Origin: Bacteroidia bacterium
GTDB taxonomy: Bacteria > Bacteroidota > Bacteroidia > J057
Length of the DNA: 64,000 nt
Reading direction: 5' to 3'
Assembly (NCBI GenBank): GCA_030430575.1
Contig: JAUIKF010000001.1
Span: 186,001 to 250,000, forward strand
The position numbers and the translations under genes were made by a program. The notes under the pieces were generated by a model, which worked only from the letters and a program-made list of their open reading frames with translations, was not told the origin of the DNA and ran no database searches. This document shows positions 35,563 through 42,957 of this stretch, one piece after another (within the stretch, counting starts at the first letter, position 1; the number at the start of each line of letters is the position of its first letter).

Positions 35563-37272
35563 ATGATTACTTTTCCTGAATTCCCCTTTCACACACCAGA
35601 TATGACCTTGCTGCAGACGCAGTTTAAGGATGCCTTGGAGCGATTTAAAGCAGCTGACACCTTCAAGACGCAGGTTTCACTACTAGAAGAGATTTATGCT
35701 TTGCGGCAAGATTTTGATACAAACCGTGACCTTGGAAGGGTGCGGCATACTGCTGATACCTTAGATGAGGCCTACAAAACTGCGAATCAGTTTTTTGATG
35801 AAAATGGTCCCATTTACGAAGGGTTGACCTCTGATTTTTTTCGCGCATTATTGGCCTCTCCTTTTCGGGAGCAATTAGAGGCGAAATTTGGTCCACAACT
35901 ATTTGCCATTGCCTCTCTCACCATCAAAACTTTTGATCCTTCGATTACAGAAGACCTTCAACAGGAAAACCAGTTGACTTCTGACTATATGCAGTTGTTG
36001 GCTTCGGCCAAGATTCCGTTTGAGGGAGAGGAGCGAAATTTGTCCCAATTAGGAGCATTCACTACATCAGTAGATCGTGCCATCCGTAAGGGTGCCCAGG
36101 AAGCTCGATGGGATTTCATGGCCTCCCAGCAGGATAAGCTAGATCAGATTTATGATGATTTGGTGAAGACACGTACCAAAATCGCGCATAAGCTGGGGTA
36201 TGAGAACTTCGTCCAACTGGGCTATGACCGGATGCTACGCACGGATTATGGCCCAGAGCAGATCGCTCAGTTTCGCAAGCTCATCCGCGAATATGTGGTA
36301 CCCCTCACCACAAAACTACATCAGCAACAAGCTGAAAGACTGGGTCTACCAGGTCTCAAATACTATGACGAGCCCCTACAATTCGCCGATGGCAATGCCA
36401 AGCCGAAAGGCGATCCAGACTGGATCATCGATCAAGGACAGGAAATGTATGATCGACTTTCGCCCGAAACCGCAGAATTTTACCGCTTCATGAAGGATCG
36501 GGAACTGATGGACTTAGTGTCCCGGAAAGGCAAGGCTGGGGGTGGATATTGCACCTATATCAGCAAATATGAAGCGCCATTTATCTTTGCCAATTTCAAT
36601 GGCACAGGGGGAGATATATTTGTCCTGACACACGAAGCAGGCCATGCCTTCCAATGCTACCGCAGCAAAGGACAGCTCATCAGTGAATACCAATGGCCTA
36701 CGCTAGAAGCCTGTGAGATCCATTCCATGAGCATGGAATACTTTACTTGGCCTTATATGGACCTCTTTTTTGGGGAACAGGCTGAGAAATATCGCTTCGG
36801 GCATTTGCTCAGTTCCTTATTGTTCTTGGCGTATGGGGCAGCGGTGGATGAGTTCCAGCATCGCATTTATGAGTTGCCAGACTTGAGCCCTCAAGCGCGC
36901 AACGCGCTATGGCGTGAAATTGAGCAGACTTATCTTCCTCATCGGGACTACGATGGGTTGAGGCATTTAGAGGAAGGGGGCTTCTGGCAAGTGCAACGCC
37001 ATATTTATGCGGCGCCTTTTTACTATATTGACTACGTTCTCGCTCAGGTGTGCGCCTTCCAATTTTGGATGAAGCATCGCGAGAATCCTGAAGAAACATT
37101 CAAAGATTACGTTCGTTTGTGTGATAAAGGAGGAAGCATGGGTTTCTTGGACCTGGTCAGCTTCGCTGGCCTTCACTCACCTTTTGAGTCCTCAAGTGTG
37201 GAAAGCGTCGTGCGCTATATTTCAGCCTACCTATCAACCGAAAGCGAAAAATGGAGACCTTCGAAAGACTAG
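35563..37272 (+). CDS. pepF: M3 family oligoendopeptidase (PepF-like)
   Basis: I choose the ATG at 35563 (MITFPEFPFHTPDMTLLQ), because the upstream extension is a translated hairpin. The product has 569 residues, typical of M3B oligoendopeptidases, and no signal peptide, so it would cleave short peptides in the cytoplasm. The zinc site is visible: HEAGH at 357-361 in VLTHEAGHAFQCYRS and the third ligand E385 in TLEACEIHSMSMEYF. The helical N-terminal half with KARTK-type repeats (DLVKTRTKIAHKLGYENF) also fits. The 3' end overlaps the next gene by 22 bases, so the two are probably translationally coupled. Confidence 0.9.
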   Translation: MITFPEFPFHTPDMTLLQTQFKDALERFKAADTFKTQVSLLEEIYALRQDFDTNRDLGRVRHTADTLDEAYKTANQFFDENGPIYEGLTSDFFRALLASPFREQLEAKFGPQLFAIASLTIKTFDPSITEDLQQENQLTSDYMQLLASAKIPFEGEERNLSQLGAFTTSVDRAIRKGAQEARWDFMASQQDKLDQIYDDLVKTRTKIAHKLGYENFVQLGYDRMLRTDYGPEQIAQFRKLIREYVVPLTTKLHQQQAERLGLPGLKYYDEPLQFADGNAKPKGDPDWIIDQGQEMYDRLSPETAEFYRFMKDRELMDLVSRKGKAGGGYCTYISKYEAPFIFANFNGTGGDIFVLTHEAGHAFQCYRSKGQLISEYQWPTLEACEIHSMSMEYFTWPYMDLFFGEQAEKYRFGHLLSSLLFLAYGAAVDEFQHRIYELPDLSPQARNALWREIEQTYLPHRDYDGLRHLEEGGFWQVQRHIYAAPFYYIDYVLAQVCAFQFWMKHRENPEETFKDYVRLCDKGGSMGFLDLVSFAGLHSPFESSSVESVVRYISAYLSTESEKWRPSKD

Positions 37273-37877
37273 CTACAGAACTGGGCAAACACGTACCGTT
37301 CCGAATACGATTCAAAGACGAATCCACAGAGATGGAAGTCCTGGATGCATTTGTGGGCTGGTATTGTCCTGACTTTATGACGGACTATACCACGGTGATT
37401 GGTAGCACGATTTATTTTCCCAATCGATACGACTTTTCCTCCCAGCCTCATCGGGCAGTACGGTCACTGGCACATGAAGCAGTGCATATGCTGGACGCTC
37501 AGCGGTATAGCAATATTCTTTTCAGTTTAGGATACCTTTTCCCTCAACTCCTTGTATTAGGCGTTTTTCTTTTTCCCCTCCTGGGGCTTCACGCCCTCTG
37601 GTTTTTGCTATTTGCCCTCCCCATCCCCTCCCCCATTCGATTTTATTTTGAAAGTCGTGCCTATGCGTTGGACGTGTTAACGGCAGAGCCAGAAGATCAA
37701 GCGGATACGCTGGACTGGGCTGTTGGGCATTTTGCCAGCTGGAACTACTATCGGATGTGGCCTTTTGAGCAGTGGACAGAACGGGCGATTCGCTATTGGA
37801 TTAAGCGTGCTGAGGCGGGAAAAGACCCTGTATTGACGCAGGTTTTGCTAATGTATGAATGGGCGGTGGATAATTGA
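37251..37877 (+). CDS. Small membrane protein with HExxH metallopeptidase-like motif
   Basis: A 208-residue protein whose start overlaps the M3 peptidase by 22 bases. I do not recognise the family. It has SLAHEAVHML with H75-E76-xx-H79, which looks like a zinc HExxH site, and a downstream glutamate in FESRAYALDV (E134) positioned as a candidate third ligand. Between them lie two adjacent hydrophobic helices (about 85-125). The C-terminus is soluble and tryptophan-rich (NYYRMWPFEQWTERAI). This order, HExxH then membrane helices then ExxA, fits a membrane-embedded or membrane-facing gluzincin-like peptidase, but activity is inference. Overlap with pepF suggests a joint role in peptide turnover. 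Confidence 0.7.
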   Translation: METFERLATELGKHVPFRIRFKDESTEMEVLDAFVGWYCPDFMTDYTTVIGSTIYFPNRYDFSSQPHRAVRSLAHEAVHMLDAQRYSNILFSLGYLFPQLLVLGVFLFPLLGLHALWFLLFALPIPSPIRFYFESRAYALDVLTAEPEDQADTLDWAVGHFASWNYYRMWPFEQWTERAIRYWIKRAEAGKDPVLTQVLLMYEWAVDN

Positions 37878-37881
37878 TAAG

Positions 37882-37938
37882 GGTTAATTGTCAATGGTTA
37901 ATTGTCAATGGTTAATTGTCAATGGTTAATGGTTAATT
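37882..37938. repeat. 14-bp tandem repeat
   Basis: Three perfect head-to-tail copies of GGTTAATTGTCAAT (37882-37923), followed by shortened GGTTAAT copies. There are no spacers, so it is not a CRISPR array. Reverse-complement-like words (ACCATTAACCATTGACAACTG) recur at 40754-40780. Confidence 0.8.
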
Positions 37939-38274
37939 AGAGAAGAGCAATCTGAATACAGGGTAACTAAAATTTGTTGTCATAACAGAGCTACTGTCAT
38001 TTCGACGACCTGAGGCTTTGCGAAGGGAGGAGAAATCTAACAGTGTGGTCTAGAAGCCTGGAAATAACCGCTCAAAAGGGCATTTTGGATTTCTCCCGTT
38101 GGTCGAAATGACAACTTTGTTGTAAAGATAGTGACAGAAATCTTTTACACACGATACTGAATACAGTGTACAAAAAGTTCTTTAATAAGCCTTAAAAACA
38201 GCGTAGCTGTCATTGTATGAAAATACTGAATGTACACTGTACTGAACTTATACTTGAAATTGAATCTGAACTTG
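37939..38274. repeat. Palindromic intergenic element in a gene-free spacer
   Basis: TGTCATTTCGAC at 37995-38006 pairs with GTCGAAATGACA at 38102-38113. Inside it GGAGAAATC (38029-38037) pairs with GATTTCTCC (38088-38096). This gives a two-tier palindrome of 119 bases, a layout common to non-autonomous dispersed repeats. The rest of the spacer is A/T-rich and includes ACAGCGTAGCTGTCATT near 38200 and a degenerate TTGAAAT/CTGAACTTGA run just before the next gene. Confidence 0.6.
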
Positions 38275-39516
38275 ATGTTTCCTTTACCCCTAGGACTTGC
38301 TGTTTTTTTTTGTTTGCTGACAAGCTCTCTTTTTTCCCAAAATCTTCAAAAGGCAGCTATCGCTCCCCATGATAGTGAAACGCCGATTTCCTTCCGCGTC
38401 TCCCACCAGTCCCTTTCTTTTCAAGACTCTATCGTTCAGATTAGTTTACATACTTCTCCGACAGAAGCTGTGCGCCTATTCAATACGAGTGTGAAAGTAT
38501 GGGAGGGAAAAAACATTCAAAATGAGTTCAGTCAGACAGGCGTTTTGCTGGAAGATGGTCTGCGGATAGAATTGCCCCGAGATGAACTGTTTTTCACCTA
38601 CCACAATCACCTCATCTATACAGAGACTTTTCGCCAAAGTCTCGATGGGAAATGGCAATTTTCCATGTTGAGAGGGTATCGTATTCGAAAAAACGAACTT
38701 ATCCTTCAGGTGCGAGTTCTCGATACCCTTAAAGGACAGAATAGTCCAAAATGGTACTTCGCAGATGGTCAATATATCCTGAGTCCAAGAGCCGCGATGG
38801 CATCGCAACTAGATTCAACCGTAGTCATTGCAAGCCCAGGTCGAAAAGCCAATCAGCTTTCCTTTAAGCTCATTAATCTGCGAAGTAGGCGCATCCAGTT
38901 GACTCGGATGGTAGCCATTGGCCTCACCGCAAAACTCCCTTTTCAATCACTCAAAGGATTTGGGGTTAAAGAAATTCACCTAACAGACGATCAGATCATC
39001 GTTCATAGCCTGTATCAAATGGCTGAGGGTCCTATGGATCATTTGTTCAGTGGCCTGGATAGACAGGGAAATGTCCTTTGGGAAAAAAGCATTAAAGCTG
39101 AACTTGTGAGACGACCAGCATCCAGAGATGATTTTTTTATCCTTCAAAATCGCCCCATCATCTACCAGGTTCTGACAGCTATACACGGACCGAGTGGCAG
39201 AAAAATCTGGGAAAAATCACTATACGATTTGTACAATACCGACCCTAAATTCGAGTATGCGCTGGTCAAGCCAGAAAGCCTTAACATACTGGAAATCAGC
39301 CCTTTATTCGGCGATAAATACCTAGGGGTGATTCTGGGAAGACTGGATAAGGAAAGCAATCTCATCCAAGATCCCATCTTATACCTTTTTGATAAAAAAG
39401 GAAGAGTCGTCTACCGATACGAACTTGCAGAGCGGTCAGCTCACTGGTGCCTTTATAGCAAAGATGGACAATTCCATATTGCCAATGAACAAGCCCATTA
39501 TACTTTTAAACCCTGA
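38275..39516 (+). CDS. Exported protein with PQQ-like propeller segment, unknown function
   Basis: The start at 38275 (MFPLPLGLAVFFCLLTSSLF) yields a signal peptide and 413 residues. An in-frame ATG at 38230 lies in a degenerate repeat and is less likely. The middle and C-terminal parts have blades reminiscent of PQQ/beta-propeller repeats: FSGLDRQGNVLWEKSIKAEL, then HGPSGRKIWEKSLYDLYNTD and LFDKKGRVVYRYELAE. There is no lipobox or sorting domain, so I expect a periplasmic or outer-membrane-associated protein. I do not recognise a specific family. It ends about 40 bases upstream of the cysteine operon promoter. Confidence 0.7.
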   Translation: MFPLPLGLAVFFCLLTSSLFSQNLQKAAIAPHDSETPISFRVSHQSLSFQDSIVQISLHTSPTEAVRLFNTSVKVWEGKNIQNEFSQTGVLLEDGLRIELPRDELFFTYHNHLIYTETFRQSLDGKWQFSMLRGYRIRKNELILQVRVLDTLKGQNSPKWYFADGQYILSPRAAMASQLDSTVVIASPGRKANQLSFKLINLRSRRIQLTRMVAIGLTAKLPFQSLKGFGVKEIHLTDDQIIVHSLYQMAEGPMDHLFSGLDRQGNVLWEKSIKAELVRRPASRDDFFILQNRPIIYQVLTAIHGPSGRKIWEKSLYDLYNTDPKFEYALVKPESLNILEISPLFGDKYLGVILGRLDKESNLIQDPILYLFDKKGRVVYRYELAERSAHWCLYSKDGQFHIANEQAHYTFKP

Positions 39517-39557
39517 TTTGATTCTGAAAAAACTTTCTCAAAAAAATCTCGTTTTTA

Positions 39558-39588
39558 TTTGAAATTGATCAAGAACCTGATACTTTTG
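39558..39588 (+). promoter_or_regulatory. Bacteroidota promoter of the cysteine operon
   Basis: TTTG at 39558-39561 and TACTTTTG at 39581-39588 are separated by exactly 19 bases, which fits the known Bacteroidota sigma-ABfr consensus TTTG-N17-23-TAnnTTTG. Transcription would start about 5-8 bases downstream, at or next to the ATG at 39594, so the poly-Cys leader ORF would be translated from a leaderless or nearly leaderless mRNA. Confidence 0.7.
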
Positions 39589-39593
39589 GTCCA

Positions 39594-39689
39594 ATGAATT
39601 CCCAGAAATTCCATATTTCTCCCCTCCATCATCATACACATGCAGCTTGTTGTTGCTGCTGTTGTCTGCACAATTCATGGAGGTTATGA
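39594..39689 (+). CDS. Poly-cysteine leader peptide (31 aa), candidate attenuator
   Basis: The ATG at 39594 opens a 31-codon frame with HHHTHAACCCCCC in the middle and a TGA at 39687-39689. Six consecutive Cys codons (39648-39665, TGT/TGC mixed) are far outside chance for a spacer. They lie directly upstream of an intrinsic terminator and of cysteine-synthesis genes. In amino-acid attenuation, scarcity of the charged tRNA stalls the ribosome on such codons and lets RNA polymerase read past the terminator (established for trp, his and others; poly-Cys leaders are known in mycobacteria). Pairing between CCTCCAT (39623-39629) and ATGGAGG (39677-39683) encloses the Cys codons and could be the switchable stem. 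The peptide itself probably has no further function. Confidence 0.8.
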   Translation: MNSQKFHISPLHHHTHAACCCCCCLHNSWRL

Positions 39690-39738
39690 GGGTATTCATT
39701 GATAAAAATTAGCCAATAATTTTAACAGAATATTTCCA

Positions 39739-39766
39739 AGGCTCCACAGATGTGGGGCCTTTTTTT
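39739..39766 (+). terminator. Intrinsic terminator of the cysteine leader
   Basis: AGGCTCCAC (39739-39747) pairs with GTGGGGCCT (39752-39760, one G-T) across a 4-nt loop. A run of seven T follows (39760-39766). It lies between the poly-Cys leader and the CysM start at 39819, the position expected of an attenuator. Confidence 0.75.
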
Positions 39767-39818
39767 GTTTGCCATTTTCTTTACTCAATTCTTCATTTTC
39801 AATTCTCCATTTTCCATT

Positions 39819-40739
39819 ATGATTTCCCTTACTTCCATAGATCCTGCCCTCGTAGCCCGCATTGATCATGTCGAGAAACTGATCGGTAGAACGCCACTTT
39901 ATGGCATTCAACATGCCTTTTCGAAACCTGGCGTCCAACTCTTCGCCAAATTGGAATGGCAACAACTCGGCCAAAGCGTGAAGGCGCGGCCTGCCTTCCA
40001 AATCCTCAAAGATGCTTTGCTGAGTGGCCAGCTGCATCCAGGCAAACGCCTCCTGGACGCCAGTAGCGGCAATACAGCCATTGCCTATGCCAGCATAGGC
40101 GCAGCATTGGGGATAGCTGTCACCATTTGCCTTCCTGAAAATGCTTCTCCAGGCCGTAAGCACATGCTCCAAGCATTGGGGGCAGAAGTGATCTTCACGT
40201 CCCCGCTAGAAGGAACTGATGGCGCCCAAGCCGTCGCCAAAGAAATGGCAAGTGCCCGCCCAGACCGGTATTTCTACGCCGATCAGTACAACAATCCTAA
40301 TAACTGGAAAGCCCATTATTACAGCACTGCACGGGAGGTTTATCACCAGAGTTGTGGAAAGCTGACGCACTTTGTGGCGGGGCTGGGGACGAGTGGCACC
40401 TTCACCGGGACTACCCGCAAGCTCAGAGAAGTCAATCCCAATATTGAGTTTATTGCCTTGCAACCCGACTCGCCGATGCATGGACTGGAAGGGTGGAAGC
40501 ACATGGAGACAGCACAGGTTCCTGGCATTTATGATGAGACCTTGGCGGATCGTATTCAGGAGGTGTCAACAACTGCTGCCTTGGATTGGCAACAGCGATT
40601 TGCCCAAACAGAAGGGATGCTTCTGAGCCTATCTGCAGCGGCTAATCTTGCTGGAGCTATTCAAGTAGCAGAAGCCATCGATGAGGGATTAATTGTAACC
40701 CTATTTCCAGATGATGGAAGCAAGGAAGTGATGAATTAG
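39819..40739 (+). CDS. cysM: Cysteine synthase family protein (CysM-like)
   Basis: I start at the ATG at 39819 (MISLTSIDPALVARIDHVEK), because the upstream frame runs through the terminator. The product has 306 residues. It is a PLP fold-type II enzyme: the lysine binding PLP is K55 in GQSVKARPAF, the substrate loop is DASSGNTAIAYA, and the phosphate-binding loop is GLGTSGTFTG. It should attach a sulfide group to an activated serine. The neighbours encode a thiocarboxylate-type carrier, its activator and a JAMM peptidase, so sulfur may come from the carrier protein, as for mycobacterial CysM, rather than from free sulfide. Which activated serine it uses is not shown. It is the first gene after the attenuator. 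Confidence 0.87.
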   Translation: MISLTSIDPALVARIDHVEKLIGRTPLYGIQHAFSKPGVQLFAKLEWQQLGQSVKARPAFQILKDALLSGQLHPGKRLLDASSGNTAIAYASIGAALGIAVTICLPENASPGRKHMLQALGAEVIFTSPLEGTDGAQAVAKEMASARPDRYFYADQYNNPNNWKAHYYSTAREVYHQSCGKLTHFVAGLGTSGTFTGTTRKLREVNPNIEFIALQPDSPMHGLEGWKHMETAQVPGIYDETLADRIQEVSTTAALDWQQRFAQTEGMLLSLSAAANLAGAIQVAEAIDEGLIVTLFPDDGSKEVMN

Positions 40740-40787
40740 GAAGGATGAAAATTTACCATTAACCATTGACAACTGACCATTAATCAC

Positions 40788-41279
40788 ATGAAAACTTCAG
40801 ATTTTTTGCCCTTGATCATTATGCCTGAAGCGCGAAAAACCATGACCAACCATGCCGTTTTTAGCTTTCCAGATGAATGTGTAGGCTTCATTTTTGGGGT
40901 GGAGACGGGCCAAAAACGCATTGTGACGCGCGCCATCCAGACATGCAATGTCAAGGAAGGTGATAAACGCAGGCGTTTTCAAATCAGCCCTTTGAGCTAT
41001 ATGAAAGCGGAGAAATATGCCCTTCAACATGGCCTTACCCTGTTGGGCATCTATCACTCTCACCCCCTACACCCAGCAGTTCCTTCGGAACACGACCTTA
41101 AGCAGGCAGTGCCTTATTTCTCCTATCCCATCATCTCTGTAACAGCAGACAATATTCAGGCGATTCGCTCTTGGCAGCTGGGTGAATCGGGCGAATTTGC
41201 TGAAGAAATACTTGAACCCTTTGAAGCGCCAACAGCCATTACTTCGTCCCTTGCCATCCATACACCCTCGATTCACTAA
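40788..41279 (+). CDS. mec: JAMM/MPN+ metallopeptidase (Mec+-like)
   Basis: A 163-residue zinc peptidase of the M67 family. The JAMM signature is complete: E30 in PDECVGFIFG, H90 and H92 in IYHSHPLHP, and S100 and D103 in PSEHD. In mycobacteria the homologue Mec+ releases cysteine from the C-terminus of the carrier protein CysO. The gene order here, between cysM and a carrier ending in GG, supports the same reaction. It starts 48 bases after cysM and ends 33 bases before the carrier gene. Prokaryotic JAMM proteins can also trim other ThiS/MoaD-like precursors, but the carrier here already ends in GG, so precursor trimming does not seem necessary. Confidence 0.88.
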   Translation: MKTSDFLPLIIMPEARKTMTNHAVFSFPDECVGFIFGVETGQKRIVTRAIQTCNVKEGDKRRRFQISPLSYMKAEKYALQHGLTLLGIYHSHPLHPAVPSEHDLKQAVPYFSYPIISVTADNIQAIRSWQLGESGEFAEEILEPFEAPTAITSSLAIHTPSIH

Positions 41280-41312
41280 TCAATCAATTTATAATCAATA
41301 ATCTCTACCGCT

Positions 41313-41585
41313 ATGTCATATATTCAAATCCCTACGCCCTTGCGTAAATTCACCCAAAATCAGGCTTCTTTTGAGACAAACGCCCAAACGGTGGGGCAAT
41401 CCCTTCATGAATTGGTTACTCAATATCCAGACTTGGGAAAACACCTGCACGATGCGGCGCAAAAGCTAAAACCTTTTATCCGCGTGTATCTCGGCGAAGA
41501 GGACATTCAATACTTGCAAGCAGAAGCTACGCCTGTCCCAGAAAATGCCGTCATTAGCATTATTCCTGCGATAGCAGGCGGGTAA
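41313..41585 (+). CDS. cysO: ThiS/MoaD-like sulfur carrier protein (CysO-like)
   Basis: A 90-residue beta-grasp protein that ends in AGG, the di-glycine tail needed for adenylation and thiocarboxylation. Features of the family are the N-terminal strand IQIPTPLRKFT, the helix LHELVTQYPDLGKHLHDA, and the closing PENAVISIIPAIAGG. The C-terminus needs no processing. With the adjacent MoeB-rhodanese enzyme as activator, the CysM-like synthase as acceptor and the JAMM enzyme as releaser, it is best read as the sulfur donor for cysteine. A role in molybdopterin or thiamin is less likely, because no moa or thi genes are nearby. Confidence 0.88.
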   Translation: MSYIQIPTPLRKFTQNQASFETNAQTVGQSLHELVTQYPDLGKHLHDAAQKLKPFIRVYLGEEDIQYLQAEATPVPENAVISIIPAIAGG

Positions 41586-41643
41586 AGAAAGTTCTATGTT
41601 TTGGGTTTTAAGTTTTATGTTGTGTTAAAAAATACTGATAAAA

Positions 41644-42813
41644 ATGGATTCTCCTTTCTCGAAAGCCGAAATAGAACGCTATAGCCGCCATTTGATCATC
41701 CCAGAATTTGGGATGGCGGGTCAGAAGAAGCTGAAAGCTGCCAAAGTCTTGGTGGTGGGAAGTGGTGGCCTGGGCAGTCCTCTGCTGCAATACCTCGCCG
41801 CTGCGGGGGTAGGGACCATTGGCATCGTAGACTATGATGTCGTGGATGACAGCAATCTCCAGCGCCAAGTGTTATTTGGAGTGGAGTCTGTGGGCAAGTC
41901 TAAAGTAGAAGAGGCCAGAAGGCGCATTATTTCTCTCAATCCGCATATCGATGTGCGTACCTACAATACCCTACTATCATCTGAAAATGCACTCGACATA
42001 CTTCAAGACTACGATGTTGTCGCCGACGGCACAGACAATTTCCCCACCCGCTACCTCGTCAACGATGCTTGTGTATTGCTCGATAAACCCAATGTTTACG
42101 CCTCCATTTTCCGGTTTGATGGGCAGGTTTCTGTATTTAATTATGTAGATGAAAATGGAGAAAGAGGGCCCAATTATCGGGACCTCTTCCCTACCCCACC
42201 GCCCCCTGGGCTGGTGCCGAGCTGTGCCGAAGGCGGGGTAATCGGCGTGCTGCCAGGCATCATCGGCTCCCTGCAAGCCCTTGAAGTGATCAAGGTGATC
42301 ACAGGCGTAGGAGAACCCCTGAGTGGGCGGCTCTTTACCTTTGATGCCCTGTCATTTCAGATGCGCACGCTGAAGCTTCGCCGAGATCCTAACAATCCGC
42401 TGAATGGCGAACATCCGACACTAACGGAGTTGATCGATTATGTGCAATTCTGCGGTGTACCGCATGAGGAGAAGGAATTCGAAGCAGGGCTTGAGGTAGC
42501 AGAAATCAGTGTATCTGATTTCAAAAACATACAAGATCAAAACACTGACTATCAGCTCATTGACGTGCGGGAACCGCACGAATTTGAGATTGTGAACCTC
42601 GAAGGTGAGCTTATTCCTTTAAGCAAAATCGAGCAATATGTGGATAACATCTCCACAGAGAAACCCGTTATTGTGCACTGCCGAAGTGGCGTGCGAAGTG
42701 CAAAAGCCATTAAAAAATTACAATTGCTCAAAAGTTTTCCCAATATTTACAACCTGAAGGGCGGCATTTTGGCTTATGCGAAAGAAGTAGATAGCTCGCT
42801 GCCTGTGTATTGA
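41644..42813 (+). CDS. moeZ: MoeB/ThiF-type adenylyltransferase fused to rhodanese domain (MoeZ-like)
   Basis: The 389 residues comprise an E1-like domain (about 1-270) and a rhodanese domain (about 285-389). The ATP-binding loop is VVGSGGLGSPLLQYLAAAG, and the nucleotide-contacting segment is DDSNLQRQVLFG. The catalytic cysteine is C194 in VPSCAEGG. The rhodanese active cysteine is C346 in VHCRSGVRS. It would adenylate the carrier's GG terminus and transfer sulfur onto it. One oddity is that the zinc-binding CxxC seen near this point in many MoeB proteins is absent: the corresponding stretch reads RDPNNPLNGEHPT. It starts 58 bases after the carrier gene. Confidence 0.9.
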   Translation: MDSPFSKAEIERYSRHLIIPEFGMAGQKKLKAAKVLVVGSGGLGSPLLQYLAAAGVGTIGIVDYDVVDDSNLQRQVLFGVESVGKSKVEEARRRIISLNPHIDVRTYNTLLSSENALDILQDYDVVADGTDNFPTRYLVNDACVLLDKPNVYASIFRFDGQVSVFNYVDENGERGPNYRDLFPTPPPPGLVPSCAEGGVIGVLPGIIGSLQALEVIKVITGVGEPLSGRLFTFDALSFQMRTLKLRRDPNNPLNGEHPTLTELIDYVQFCGVPHEEKEFEAGLEVAEISVSDFKNIQDQNTDYQLIDVREPHEFEIVNLEGELIPLSKIEQYVDNISTEKPVIVHCRSGVRSAKAIKKLQLLKSFPNIYNLKGGILAYAKEVDSSLPVY

Positions 42814-42957
42814 GGAAGAAAGATCAAGTGCAAATTCAAGCTCAAGTTCAAAAAAAAATGAGATTGAGGTTGAATTTGAGTTTGAATTTGAATTTGAACT
42901 TCTCTTCCTCCTGTTCTTTGACGTATGATGCATCCCGAGATTCTCGGAACAATTTGT

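Noticed and set aside
37882-37938. CRISPR array
   Set aside because: The 14-bp units are head to tail without spacers, and no cas gene occurs in the window.
39690-39818. SAM, cobalamin or TPP riboswitch before cysM
   Set aside because: I see no characteristic conserved core or multi-stem layout. The poly-Cys ORF plus terminator explains the leader better.
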